The position numbers were made by a program, and so were the translations under genes. A DNA stretch of 64,000 bases from Margaritifera margaritifera (taxonomy: Eukaryota > Mollusca > Bivalvia > Unionida > Margaritiferidae), in the NCBI GenBank assembly GCA_029931535.1, contig JAQPZY010001621.1, positions 2,704,001 to 2,768,000 on the forward strand. The letters run 5' to 3'. Shown piece by piece: positions 1 to 10,369 of the stretch. Position 1 is the first letter of the stretch. Each line of letters begins with the position of its first letter. Under the pieces are notes generated by a model that was not told the origin of the DNA, did not search any database, and saw only the letters and a list, made by a program, of their open reading frames with translations.

Positions 1-1277
1 TATGCAATTTTGACTTTTTGTGGACTTCTGTTTTAAAAAAAAACTGTTAGCACAATTTAGCAAAAATTATGTGAGAGAGAAATCTGAAATTTGGTATGCA
101 CGTTTGTATGCATAATTAGATGACCTGATGAGATTTTCATGCCATTATAGCAATTTTTAATTTTTTTTATCTAGTTTTGAATTTTTGGGGTCTTGGTCTT
201 TTTTGGTCTGGTAGCATGCATATTTTACAAACACTAATCTAGATGTTTTAATAGATTGTTGTGACACAGTTTTATTACAATAGAACACTTGTGACACTAC
301 AAACTGTAACATGTATTTTTCAACCAACCAAGCAATGGTCTCTCAGCATGTCTTGAAAATTCATTCAGTCTTGTTTAAGTATATGCATAATTCACCCAGT
401 TAGATTAGTATGATTTTTTTTACTAGTCGTGCCATCAAGCCATCGTTTTTTTCCTGGTCAGGAGATGACATAACAAGAACCTTTGAACCTTTAATATTCA
501 ATGTTTGGGTCTTTTCAAACATGTTTTGGTTTTATCCACTGGAAATTTTGTGTCAGTAAGGACATCCGATGAAAAGATTTTGCAAAATTTTTAAACAGTA
601 AGGAGGAATTTTGTTCATAAGAAGAAACATATTGAGAGGACATGTCTTTACCATAATTTATTATTTGTATGATGACAATGGCATAAAATATTACCACACA
701 AGATGTTGGATTTGTATGTTGCACTGTGTTACACCATCTAGGTCAGTATATTAACTTCTATACATGTCAGCTTGCCTGTCAGATATCCTGTGTAGACTTG
801 GTGACAATTTTTATATCAAATTATCAGTGCCATTCATAGAACATAACATAAATATATTTGTTCTCTGTTTAGAACAACTGTTCATGTTGCTAACTTTAAA
901 TATACTTAATAATAAATTAACATTTGTGTTGCTGGACATGTAGTTTTTCAGCTCATCTGTTGCAAGGGGTTATAATTTATCTGAGCAAGATATTAATTTA
1001 TTTTGCAGCTGTGTTTCTTCTTCCAATACGCTACCCGATCATAATACCTTAGGAGTATGACCACTACCTCATAAATCCAGCCCTCCCAAGGTAAAATTTT
1101 AGCTATGAAAGCTACAAGTTGTCTGCCCACATAGGTGGGAGTCACACAGTGATCTCCCCTTAGATATAGGAATTGGCACCAAATCCCATCTATATTTCAG
1201 TTACTACTTCCACTCATGCTAGGTAACTTGCTCTTTAGTTGATCATAGTACATACCTGGTAAGTATGCACTCTGTGG
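1..1277. other. AT-rich stretch without a recognised gene
   Basis: No reading frame, splice pattern or repeat here could be tied to a known family. Short frames exist but look like chance openings in AT-rich DNA. Confidence 0.5.
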
Positions 1278-1664
1278 ATGAAGAATCGGTGGGCTGCAGT
1301 ACTGATTAGACAGTCAAGAATGACAGGGAAAGTGAATAAGTGCAATATTAAGGACAAGGATGTCATCAGCATAGTCTCCGATGCCGCCTTGGTCAACATA
1401 TTTCTTATAGAAGAGATTTTTAAGGTAGAGGGCTCATCAGCGAATAAGAGAACTAGGCGAACCTTTTCAGCTACAGCTACACATATGGCCCTAACTCCAC
1501 CTTCACCTCCTCAACCAGAAAAGTCTCTTTTGGTGGTACAAATCGGACTTGTGCAACAAAGGTATGATGGCCAGTCTATACTTCCAATGATAAACGAGGC
1601 AGATCAACAGCAGGCGAATCTAACTCGGACACTGTCCAACCTGACGCAAAGGGGGACCATTTAA
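1278..1664 (+). CDS. Unrecognised 128-residue ORF, possibly decayed
   Basis: An open frame of 128 codons with a proline-rich stretch (MALTPPSPPQPEK) near the middle and a Gln/Asn-rich tail. The surrounding 1.2-1.8 kb is less AT-rich than its neighbours, so this could be the remains of a retroelement gag-like frame or an exon of an unknown gene. No domain is recognised and no obvious splice partners are seen. Downstream, frames at 1822-2058 and 2334-2588 are interrupted by a SINE or are short. Treat it as a weak prediction. Confidence 0.2.
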   Translation: MKNRWAAVLIRQSRMTGKVNKCNIKDKDVISIVSDAALVNIFLIEEIFKVEGSSANKRTRRTFSATATHMALTPPSPPQPEKSLLVVQIGLVQQRYDGQSILPMINEADQQQANLTRTLSNLTQRGTI

Positions 1665-1913
1665 TTTTTGTGGATCCAATAGCCCATAACCCATCCCAGC
1701 ATCATGAACCTGGCACTGAGGGGGAAAGATAAGATTGCCCCATTTCATCAGGATCAGACTCTGCTATCAGAGTTGGATTGCACGAGGTGAACACCAAAGC
1801 TGATCTTACCTATAAAGTTGAATGATGGGACCGCTTAAGTTGATAAAATATTTTATATTTTGCCCCTACATCAGAACACCAGCACTCATAGGGATCAGTG
1901 TACCCATTATAGT

Positions 1914-2110
1914 ACGGAACCATGGTGGCTCAGTGGTTAGTGTGCCGGACTCTCGACCCAAAGGGCCTGGGTTCAGATCCTACCATCGGACCAGCCTGGG
2001 TCAGCTACTGTGGTGTGTCCTTGGGCAAGGCAATTTACTCCAATTACCTTGGCACTAAATAACCTACTTGTGTTGCTGTGCTGTAAAACACCAAACCAAA
2101 AAAAAAAAAA
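1914..2110 (+). mobile_element. tRNA-derived SINE (family 1, copy 1)
   Basis: The head has an RNA polymerase III A box (TGGCTCAGTGG, 1926-1936) and a B box (GGTTCAGATCC, 1970-1980), as in tRNA-derived SINEs. The body contains GTGTCCTTGGGCAAGGCA and the element ends in an ACCAAACC motif followed by poly(A). A 9 bp direct repeat CATTATAGT flanks it at 1905-1913 and 2111-2119, the target-site duplication expected of LINE-driven insertion. A second copy of the family lies at 33392-33577. Confidence 0.9.
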
Positions 2111-2119
2111 CATTATAGT

Positions 2120-2910
2120 GACACAATGCACCCAGGTTGCTCTAAGACCAGTTTAGATCAACAGTACCCAGTTGATATGGACTCGACTTGACCAGGAGCC
2201 ATGAACCTGGTACCTCTACAGTTCCATCAAAGGTCTACATCAAACAGCCCTAGGATAGTCCATCAAAACAAACTTCTGTGGTTCTGGCTATGGAAATGTT
2301 TTAGTCCCAGATGCCCAACACCATGCTAGGACTATGGATGACTCACTTAGTGATCACCTTGAAGTTACTGTATCTCACTTGGGACGGACTTCTAGTGTGA
2401 TTAACTGTCGTTTTCGGCAAGCTTCACCAATACCATCTAAGATTTCACAAGAAGCATCTGCATCACCACACTTGAGTCTTTCTGACATCAAATTTTTCTG
2501 CAAGGATCCTCGAACTCTCCCCCTTTTTGTTCAGTCAAATTACTCTCACTTTTTCTTTCAAACTGAGAATTTTTCTTTCCTTCAATGACATGTTGATCTT
2601 TTCGCAATAACTTATTCCCATGTTGCCAGCTTATACCTTTGTTAAAACAATTTTTTTTAGCATTTAAATGAAATGCCCTGTGTTTATAAAGGAAGTGAAT
2701 TTGTCACGTGATTCATTGGTCATAGTCTGGTACCCTGTTGAGTTTACATTTCTTTTCTCTATGTGGGAGACACCAAAAGGCTATTGTACCATTTTTACGG
2801 CACAAATTTTTTCTGAACAAGAGCTCAACATGGCCATTAGCTCTTGTAATCTTGATATTTATCATCAGTAATACTAGCCACTAATTACACCGTGTAACAA
2901 TTTTTTTTTT
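2120..2910. other. Stretch without a recognised gene
   Basis: Contains two short plus-strand frames (2334-2588 and 2668-2871) with no recognisable domain. It ends in an oligo(T) run at about 2901-2916, just outside the DNA transposon. Confidence 0.4.
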
Positions 2911-2930
2911 TTTTTTGGTTCCTGGGTAGT

Positions 2931-3044
2931 AAGTGTTATTTCCTAATTGCTTATGCCTCAAAAGTATAGAAAATGGTTATTATTCCCCACAAACTTTGCT
3001 TTTGTGACCAGGACAGTGATATTTTGAAATTTACCTATTTTCCA
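2931..3044 (+). repeat. Left terminal inverted repeat of the DNA transposon
   Basis: Inverse complement of 5161-5273; begins AAGTGTTATTTCCTAATTGC. The mismatches are one C/A, one T/C, one C/T and one length change in a T run. Confidence 0.9.
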
Positions 3045-3106
3045 GAACAATCCAGATAGATTCAGTGCTGAGTAAACTTGGAGTAACTTCTAGAACTTTC
3101 CAGTAA

Positions 3107-3155
3107 TATAAATAGTAGTATAAATACAGGGGCCTTAAGCCCACCAGTTCAGTTT
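3107..3155 (+). promoter_or_regulatory. TATA box and initiator of the transposon gene
   Basis: TATAAATA occurs at 3107-3114 and again at 3119-3126. An initiator-like TCAGTT begins at 3149, placing its A about 32 bp after the second TATA, the usual spacing for a metazoan RNA polymerase II core promoter. The start codon at 3199 lies about 48 bp further on. This is inferred from motif and spacing only. Confidence 0.6.
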
Positions 3156-3198
3156 AGTTCCAGCTGCCTAAGTGGATACATATCTACATTTTTCTGAG

Positions 3199-5043
3199 AT
3201 GGCATCAAGAGGCTGCAAGCATCCGGCAGACGCATTTTGCTATGTCTGCAGCCAATTTATCAAGACAATAGCGAAAAAGTACTCCGTGGAAGCATCTGCT
3301 AAGATGTGTGAGGCCTACAAGGCATATTTCGGCATGCCTGTTGGGGATCAAGATAAACCCTGGGCACCTCATTTCACATGCGAGCACTGCAAAAAAACTC
3401 TGGAAGGTAAGATGGACAAATGTTGCTCGGAATTTTGTGTTATAAAATTTGTTAAAATTTTTAAAATTGTACAAGTTTTTTTATTTTAAAATGTTTTAAA
3501 ATTTTCAATGTTATTGAAAAAATATATCATATATGAAAAATGTTGCGAGAATCTCTTACACATTAGTCATGGATGAAATAAATGTATTTTTGTAGGATGG
3601 TACAGAGGGGAAAAGAGAGCCATGAAGTTCGCTATCCCAAGAATTTGGCGGGAACCCACTGACCACTCAAGCAACTGCTACATCTGCATGGTGGAGCCTT
3701 CCAAACGTCGGACTGGCAAGAATGCACCTGCTATCACATATCCGGACCGTCCTTCATCCATCGCCCCGGTGCCACACTGCCATGAGCTCCCCGTACCCAC
3801 TCCGGAGAGAGAGCAGCTGTTTTTAGAAGAGAGCGACAAGTCGGAGAGCGAGGAAGACGTTGTAGATCCAGATGACAATTTCAGAGGTGGAGCTGAGGAG
3901 AGAAATCCATACTACCCCAACCAAAAAGACCTCAACGACTTGATTAGAGATCTTGGTCTCACCAAGTCCAATGCCGAGCTTTTGACGCCTAGGCTCAAGC
4001 AGTGGAACTTGTTGGATGAAAGTGTGCAAGTCGCAGATCAGAGGAAGCGTCACCAACCTTTTTCCAGCTTCTTCACCCGTCAAGATGGGCTCTGCTTCTG
4101 CCACAATGTGACCAGTCTGTTCAAGGCAATCAGAATCGCCTGTAACCTGAATGAGTAGCGCCTCTTCATTGACAGCTCATCCAGGAGCCTCAAAGCTGTG
4201 CTGCTCCATAATGGTAACAAGTACCCGTCTCTTCCCCTGGCTCACTCGGTGCACCTCAAGGAGGATTACAACAGCATCAAGACCTTGCTGGATGCCTTGA
4301 AGTATGATGAATACAGCTGGGAGGTCATAGGAGACTTAAAAATGGTGGCATTCCTGATGGGTCTCCAAGGCGGTTTTACTAAGTTTCCCTGCTATCTTTG
4401 CCTTTGGGACAGCAGGGACACCAAGGCGCACTACCACAGGCGGGACTGGCCACAGCGGACCGAGTTCTCTGTGGGGAGGAACAATGTCAAGTGGGAGTCA
4501 CTGGTGGACCCCCGGAAGGTGCTGATGCCACCACTGCACATCAAATTGGGCCTTGTGAAACAATTTGTCAGAGCTCTAGATAAGGAGTCGGCAGCCTTCA
4601 AGTACCTTCAAGACTTCTTCCCTAAGCTGTCTGAGGCCAAGGTCAAGAAGATCCTGGAGTGCAATGAATTCCCCAAGAAGCTCACTCGTAAGGAGAAAGC
4701 GGCTTGGAACAGCTTTGTCGCAGTGGTTCGGGGCTTCCTGCGCAATCACCAGGCCAAAAACTATGTGGAGCTGGTTGAGACTCTGGTGAAGAACTACGGC
4801 ACAATGGGCTGTAGGATGTCCCTCAAAGTCCATATCCTTGATGCTCATCTTGATAAATTCAAGGAGAACATGGGGGCGTACTCAGAGGAGCAAGGCGAGC
4901 GCTTCCAACAGGATATACTGGACTTTGAACGCCGCTACCAAGGACAGTATAACGAGAACATGATGGGAGACTACATTTGGGGGCTGATTCGTGAAAGTGA
5001 TTTACAGTATAATCGTAAATCTCGAAAAACTACTCACTTTTAA
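3199..5043 (+). pseudogene. Transposon-encoded protein, two exons, one nonsense codon
   Basis: Exon 1 runs 3199-3406 and starts MASRGCKHPADAFCYVC. The intron is 3407-3595 (GTAAGA...TTGTAG), and exon 2 runs from 3596 to the TAA at 5041-5043. The split Gly codon gives an uninterrupted join. The product would be about 550 residues. The N-terminus has paired cysteines and histidines (C-K-H, CYVC, then FTCEHC), suggesting zinc binding; the middle has an acidic linker (about 3829-3895); the C-terminal half holds conserved-looking blocks such as FPCYLCLWDSRD and MGDYIWGLIRESDL. A single in-frame TAG at 4156-4158 interrupts it; TGG to TAG is the simplest origin. I recognise it as a protein type repeated in many invertebrate genomes but cannot name a transposase superfamily or catalytic triad. 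The frame is otherwise open. Confidence 0.8.
3407..3595 (+). other. Intron of the transposon gene
   Basis: The donor GTAAGATGG and the acceptor TTTTTGTAG frame an AT-rich 189 bp segment containing in-frame stops. Removing it restores the frame through a Gly codon. Confidence 0.75.
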
Positions 5044-5160
5044 ATCTTTTGTAGTCGTTTTTGTATTACTTTAGTATAAATACATGTTAATTTTTATTCA
5101 TATGTTGTTTTTTTCTGACTTTATGCGAACGAAAAGACACAAATTCGCCCGTTTTCTCAT

Positions 5161-5273
5161 TGGAAATAGGTAAATTTCAAAATATCACTGTCCTGGTCAC
5201 AAAAGCAAAGTTTGTGAGGAATAATAGCCATTTTCTATACTTTTTAGGCATAAGCAATTAGGAAATAACACTT
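5161..5273 (-). repeat. Right terminal inverted repeat of the DNA transposon
   Basis: Inverse complement of 2931-3044, about 97% identical. Confidence 0.9.
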
Positions 5274-5438
5274 GCTTAGGGGCATAAGTCGCGCCGCCAA
5301 TAGAAGTCTCGTTTGATTGTCAAGTTATCGGTCTTTTTTCCGGTAGGCAACTGTTCACACATCGTTCAGCTTGATATGAACGGCTGTTAAATTAAATTTG
5401 ATTGGTATATTGGGCCCATGAACAAGCACTGTTGAGTT

Positions 5439-5892
5439 TTAACCTTGCATTCATAAAGGAAGTTTTACAAATGCATGTTTAAAGTAAGGGCTCCTAGAAA
5501 ATTCAAAATGGCTGACTTGCAACATGGTTCATCTTCAGATGACGATTTCATTGGGCAAATACTGGCCGATGCTAGCGATGATGACAATGATTTTTAAAGT
5601 TTTGAAGTATATGAGATTATTGGAGCCCGGAAAGTGTTACTGGAAATATCAGTGAGTAATTTTGAACCAGAAAATGATGTTGAATACGAGTCCGATGTAC
5701 ATGCTTGATGGGCAAAAACAGACGATATGCCGGTCAACCCCCTATTAAGCGGTCCTTCGAAATTAAATGTAAAAAAGCCTAATTAAAGTACAGGCAATTT
5801 AAAAGTAGAGTGCAATTTTTCATTTATTTTCTGAAACAATTCTGCCTTGATGGATCTTGTGCTACAAAACTATATAGCACTATAAGGGTTAA
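5439..5892 (+). mobile_element. Short piggyBac-like relic bounded by TTAA
   Basis: The segment starts TTAACCTT at 5439 and ends AAGGGTTAA at 5892. That is the TTAA-CC...GGG-TTAA layout of piggyBac-type elements, which insert at TTAA. Only the outermost bases of the two ends match, so the boundary call is tentative. It contains the decayed frame at 5508-5790. Confidence 0.45.
5508..5790 (+). pseudogene. N-terminal relic of a piggyBac-like transposase
   Basis: One frame starting MADLQHGSSSDDDF reads through stops at 5595-5597 (TAA) and 5706-5708 (TGA). It retains a Ser/Asp-rich acidic leader and a later W-x-K...P-x-N-P...G-P-S-K-L-N-V pattern. These resemble the acidic N-terminus and the entry to the DDE domain of PGBD-type transposases. 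The catalytic core is absent. The short length and stops make it non-functional. Family assignment rests on pattern and the TTAA ends. Confidence 0.45.
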
Positions 5893-6560
5893 GATAAATT
5901 GTCTAAATAAAAATCTAAAATGAAATTAAAAAGTAAGGACATTTATTTTTAATCAGAATAACTCTGTCTGAACAAGTTGACCATGGCATTGATGGACTTA
6001 AAATCCTAATACAAAATTGTGGAAAAGATTAGAAATATGGCATACATGTAGTAGTCAGCAAAGCACCGATCAGGAAATTGAAACTTTGGCAGAGCTCTTG
6101 TTAGTGAAAAATATTTTTTGGAGCAGAGATACCCAAGAGACAATACCTCTGAGCTCCTGAAAATTGTACATAACAACCATAAAGAACATTTTTCCAACTT
6201 GTTCAAGCTGGCTTAGCTAGCTATGCGTATGTGAAGGAGGGTTATCAGCACAGAACAATATTCATACACAGATAAGGCACAAATTAAGCTCAGAAATGAT
6301 CAGCAGATTAATGCTTATACAACTAGAGGAGACATCTTTTGAGGATTTAGATTTCAATATAGCACGAAGAAAGAAATAGAATGATAATTATGTGTTAGGT
6401 AAATACTGAACTATGGCCATTTCCTCCTCCCCCTCATTTTTTTCTACTCCCCCATTATTTTGGTGACAAGGGGGGAGCTCCCCCCTTTAGATAAAATCCT
6501 GGCAGCATCTCTGCAAAAGGCTGAGCGTATTGTTTTCATGTCTGTCCATCTGTTACCAAT
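5893..6560. other. Stretch without a recognised gene
   Basis: AT-rich, with no supported coding frame. A small palindrome with GGGGGGAGCTCCCCCC surrounds 6469-6485. Confidence 0.4.
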
Positions 6561-7130
6561 TTCATTTCTGCATAGTAGTTTCAGTTCTCCGCCATCTGCA
6601 GTTGCCAAACTTTGTGTATGGCTTGCACTTATGGTAAGAAAGAAGCCTGTCAGTTTGGGGGTCAAAGATCAAGGTCACTGACTGAAGGAAGAAATATGTT
6701 TTCACATGGTAACATTAGTTCTACATCACAGACCTGTACCAAACTTTGTGGATGGCTTGCAGTTGAGTATGGAAAGAGTCTATTGATGTTGGGTAAAAAT
6801 GTCAAAGGTCAAGGGCATTGTGATTGATAGAAGAAAAATGGTTTCTGCACAGTAACTTTGAGTCCTCCATTGCCTACACTTACCAAACTTTGTGGATGGC
6901 TTGCACTTGGGGTACGGAAGAAGCCTGGTGACTTTGGAGTCTAAAGGTCAAAATGCAAGGTTACTGTAACTGAAAAAAGAAAAATGGTTCCACAAAATAA
7001 AATTGGTTTTACATCATGTACCTGTACCAAACTTTGTGGATCACTTGCACTTAAGGAAAGAAAGAAGCCAGTTGATATGGGGAGCAAAAGCTTAAAGGTC
7101 AAGGCCACTGACTAAAAGAAGAAAATAGTT
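6560..7130 (+). repeat. Degenerate tandem repeat, ~134-144 bp period, four units
   Basis: The motif CCAAACTTTGTG followed by GATGGCTTGCA (or close variants) recurs at about 6605, 6739, 6883 and 7027, giving spacings of 134, 144 and 144 bp. Each unit continues with a purine-rich AGAAAGAAGCC and an AAAGGTCAAGG block. Short frames across it are by-products. Confidence 0.75.
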
Positions 7131-7530
7131 TCCAAGGTGATCTTGCATATGATTGACTGAGCATCTTACCACTTTAGAAACTGTATTTCTGACCTGATTT
7201 TAATGAAACTTGGTAGGTAAGCTAATATCATCAAATATATTGGATGATTTTTATTATGAGGTAGACCTATGCGTTTTTATGTGATCTTGTATCTGACACA
7301 GAGGTTAGCACTCTAGAGACTATTTTTAATAGGATTTTGATCAGAGTGGGTAAATAGGCCTATGTCATCAAGACCTTGGTTGAGTATGAGTGAAATGTAT
7401 GCATATTAATGGTGTAACCTTGCATCTGATTGGCTGAGTTTGTCAACAATCTCTCAAGTATATTTTTGATCAGATTTTGATCAAACTTGTTAAATTATCT
7501 TGTAATATCAAGATGTTGGATGAGTTATTT
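7130..7530 (+). repeat. Degenerate repeat units related to the 33 kb array
   Basis: Repeated phrases such as GATTTTGATCA, ATCATCAAGA and CTGATTGGCTGAG recur at roughly 130-145 bp intervals. They resemble the ~146 bp units at 33.2-34.1 kb, but divergence is high. Confidence 0.45.
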
Positions 7531-7769
7531 GGAACATTTTTTACGATTGTAATTCTCGGATCTTTTCAAAACGCAGAAGAATATTGACGCAAGAAGTCAG
7601 ATTATTGTCTTTTCCTTCACATTATTTTTTTAGATGGTAATGTTACACCATACTTTCGTCCCTTCTAAACTTGAAATTAGATAAATATTACTCTCAGATA
7701 TCGGCATCGCTGCTTTACTACAAAGGTAAAAAAATATACTGATTCTTCAAATACTTTAGATTTGATTAT

Positions 7770-8530
7770 GAAAGTGAAGTTTAAAAGAGGGGATCTGAAT
7801 GATGTGTTTAGAGAAATCTTTAAAAAGCAAAAAACCAGAAAAGATGCAGTTTGATAAAGGGAAAGATAGGAGTTGGAGAAAGAAAAAATTGAACACTTTT
7901 CTTCTTACTCAGATTAAAATAAAAGCATCTGTAATAAAAAGATTTAATAGAACACTGCAAACAAGAATGTGGAAGTATTTTACACAAAATGATACCAGAA
8001 AATGGATAGATGTATTGCCAGACCTCATCAATGGATATAATAACATATATCATAGGCAAAGGTAAAATCTACATGATTTATATTTAAGCTAGTGATGCAA
8101 GTAGCAAATCTAAAGTATGGACCAATTTATTTGTTTCACTGACTGCTGATACTGTTGAAAGACCAAAATATTAATGTATCTTCGCAAAAGACTATCTGCC
8201 TATTTGTATAGACATTTTTTTTTAAGTTATGGAATATTAGATGACCCAGTTGTATATCAGTTGTAAGATATGAGGGAGACAATAGTGATTGGATATTTTA
8301 TAAACAAGAGTTATCTATACAACAAACAAGATGAAGTATACAAAGTTGAAAAGATTTTGAAGACCCAACTCACCACCACCACCATAACCACCACACACAA
8401 ACACACACCTGCAGAACACATACAAAATAATTTTAAAAGTATCTACTTGTGAAATGGAAAGGATATGACGATTCTTTAAACAGCTGGGAACCTGTTGAAA
8501 GCACTGTCTGTAAAATAAATGGAAACTCGT
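7770..8530 (+). pseudogene. Integrase with C-terminal chromodomain (broken)
   Basis: The frame at 7799-8065 holds the C-terminal part of a DDE integrase core. DKGK at its residue 19 marks the second catalytic Asp, and the RFNRTLQTRMWKYF block follows. At the position of the conserved catalytic Glu, just before RFNRT, there is Lys (AAA at 7937-7939). The Asp-to-Lys spacing is 28 residues rather than about 35, suggesting a small deletion as well. A stretch at about 8160-8395 resembles the linker after the core. It is followed by a simple-sequence insertion (ACC/ACA-rich, about 8368-8410) and a frameshift, then KWKGYDDSLNSWEPVES (8452-8502), the aromatic-rich core of a chromodomain. It is inactive by these lesions. 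Confidence 0.8.
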
Positions 8531-8660
8531 TAAGTCAAACAGTGGACATAAATTGTGTCACTCTAAAATTTAAAAAAAAACGACAAAATACAATCAAACT
8601 AATTATACTGAAGGACAGATATTGTGACATTTTGTATGCTGAATTAATCTGACTAAACTG

Positions 8661-9660
8661 GTATTGCGATGCCTGCAGTTACTGCAAAAGAATTTTGGAT
8701 GATAAATATAATTTCCATCATTGCTAATAATGGAAATATTGGATATATTTGCAGGAACATTTATAAGCAGATAATGACGATTTGGGAAAAGAATATTATT
8801 AATGTTGCTGAAGAAAATGGGTTTAGTATCATACGATTTTTTTTAAAATAGTTTTTTGTACTAGTCTGATCATGCTAAAATAAAAAGAAGACTTGGGACT
8901 TAAAAGCTTTAAACGGTGTGCGTGGCACAATTATTTTAAAGGGCAATAACGTCAGATTCATTTGTAAAGAAAATACAAGTAGTAAATGAGTACAATTATG
9001 TGTTACAAATGTTGGGAAGAAAGATCAGTCGATCAGATGGAACTATGCAAGACAATACCAGTGACGTAAAAAAAAAAATGTTTTTTTTTTTTATACCTCA
9101 AATTAGCATCCTAATGTTGGAAATAAGATCAGAGAAAACAAAAAAAAGAAGTACTAGCAAGTGTGTAAAAACTATAACGAGTATGTTTCATTATAAATTT
9201 ATATTTAATAAATAGTACCATAATAAAAGCCTGCCATTTTTGTTTTCACCAATTCCCAGGAATATAAGTAGAGGACTTCAACCCCCTTAAATCCGTGTTC
9301 TAACTAGAAGTAAAATGAACAGAATAAACAGACAAAATGGAAATAGAATTATCACCAGAAGGCTCAAGCATGTGTTTAGTAGAGCTATACATGAATACAG
9401 ATTTTATGGGGTTATTATGGCATTTCTCTTTCTTAAAAATGATGTTGAACCACACTTGAAGAACATAATAAGTAGGAAACTGATTTTGGTTCTGTAAAAG
9501 TCCAGCCAGATTTAGTGATTACACTCGTAATGAAAACTGAAGGTGGAAAGAATGGTATCACAGAACAAAGGCTTAACATCCAAAACAGAATTGAAATACA
9601 AAAGGTAATTGATAGGCTATTTGGAATGCTATGCAAAAAATTTAGTATGGAAATAAGTAA
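8661..9660 (+). pseudogene. N-terminal pieces of a family B DNA polymerase gene (broken)
   Basis: Around 8668-8720 one frame reads CSYCKRILDD...HHC, a possible zinc-ribbon-like C-x2-C...H-C pattern. At 9315-9660 two frames (through KNDVEPHLKNIISRKL and then KTEGGKNGITEQR to GTKFVG) fit the helical N-terminal region that precedes the exonuclease domain in Polinton polymerases. The match is weak and interrupted by stops, and the assignment leans on the clear polymerase pieces downstream. Confidence 0.4.
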
Positions 9661-10200
9661 TGGTACAAAATTTGTTGGCATACAATTTTGAAGGCCAGTG
9701 ACCCACCGTTGTTTTTCATAAATTTGTGAAGACCACTGAGCTAGCGGTGTTTTTTTTTTATATTCTTCATAAATTTTTAAGGACCACTGACCCAGGGCTT
9801 TTGTTTTCTTCATAAATTTTTGAAGGCGACTGGCACAAAGGTGTTTTATTTATCTCCATATATTTGTGAAGGCAGGTAGCCCAGTTTATTTCATAAATTT
9901 TTGAATACCACTGAGCCGAGTTTTGTTTTCATAAAAAATTTGTTTCAGACCACTAGCCTAATTTAATTTTTTTTTTTTTTGTTCATAAATTTTGAAGATT
10001 ATTGAATAACCCATTGGGACTAATGTTTGATCCTAAAATGTACTATTTTGTCCATTTTTGAAAAAATTTAGCACAAATTTCTCAGCTGCCCAATTTTGGC
10101 CCTAAATCGCCCCAATTCCCCACCTCAAAATGTTTTATTAAAACCCGAGGCCAATGACCTAGAGTCACCAGCCAGACAAAAAAAGTATTAACCATTCTAA
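9655..10200 (+). repeat. Tandem array of ~60 bp units (left inverted arm)
   Basis: The phrase TTCATAAATTTTTGAAGGCC, then ACTGACCCA and a T-run, repeats with variation about eight times. The same unit in the opposite orientation forms the array at 13225-13600. It splits the polymerase relic. Confidence 0.75.
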
Positions 10201-10369
10201 TCTGTACACCTAAAGTGTAATTTGATTAATAAATATCCAAAATATATTCTACGATTTATTCATAATTTATCTGGATATGTTTCTCATTTGATTATCAAGG
10301 CCTCAGTAAAAAAAAAAAAATTCTAAATCAAGAAGTATGAATCATATCAAGTAATGATGAAAAAATATA

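Larger units (their letters stand above)
2921..5283 (+). mobile_element. 2.35 kb DNA transposon with ~114 bp terminal inverted repeats
   Basis: Positions 2931-3044 and 5161-5273 are inverted copies of each other with only three substitutions and one single-base indel (about 97% identity). Between them lies one gene on the plus strand with its own promoter and one intron. The outermost ~10 bases on each side (2921-2930 and 5274-5283) do not match well, so exact termini and the target-site duplication are not resolved. The superfamily is not assigned from sequence alone. The high TIR identity and a single visible coding lesion suggest a recent insertion. Confidence 0.85.

Noticed and set aside
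1914..1990. Possible tRNA gene (A and B boxes)
   Set aside because: The boxes belong to a SINE head with a target-site duplication and a poly(A) tail. The same holds at 33392 and on the minus strand at 20353-20545; no intact cloverleaf is formed.
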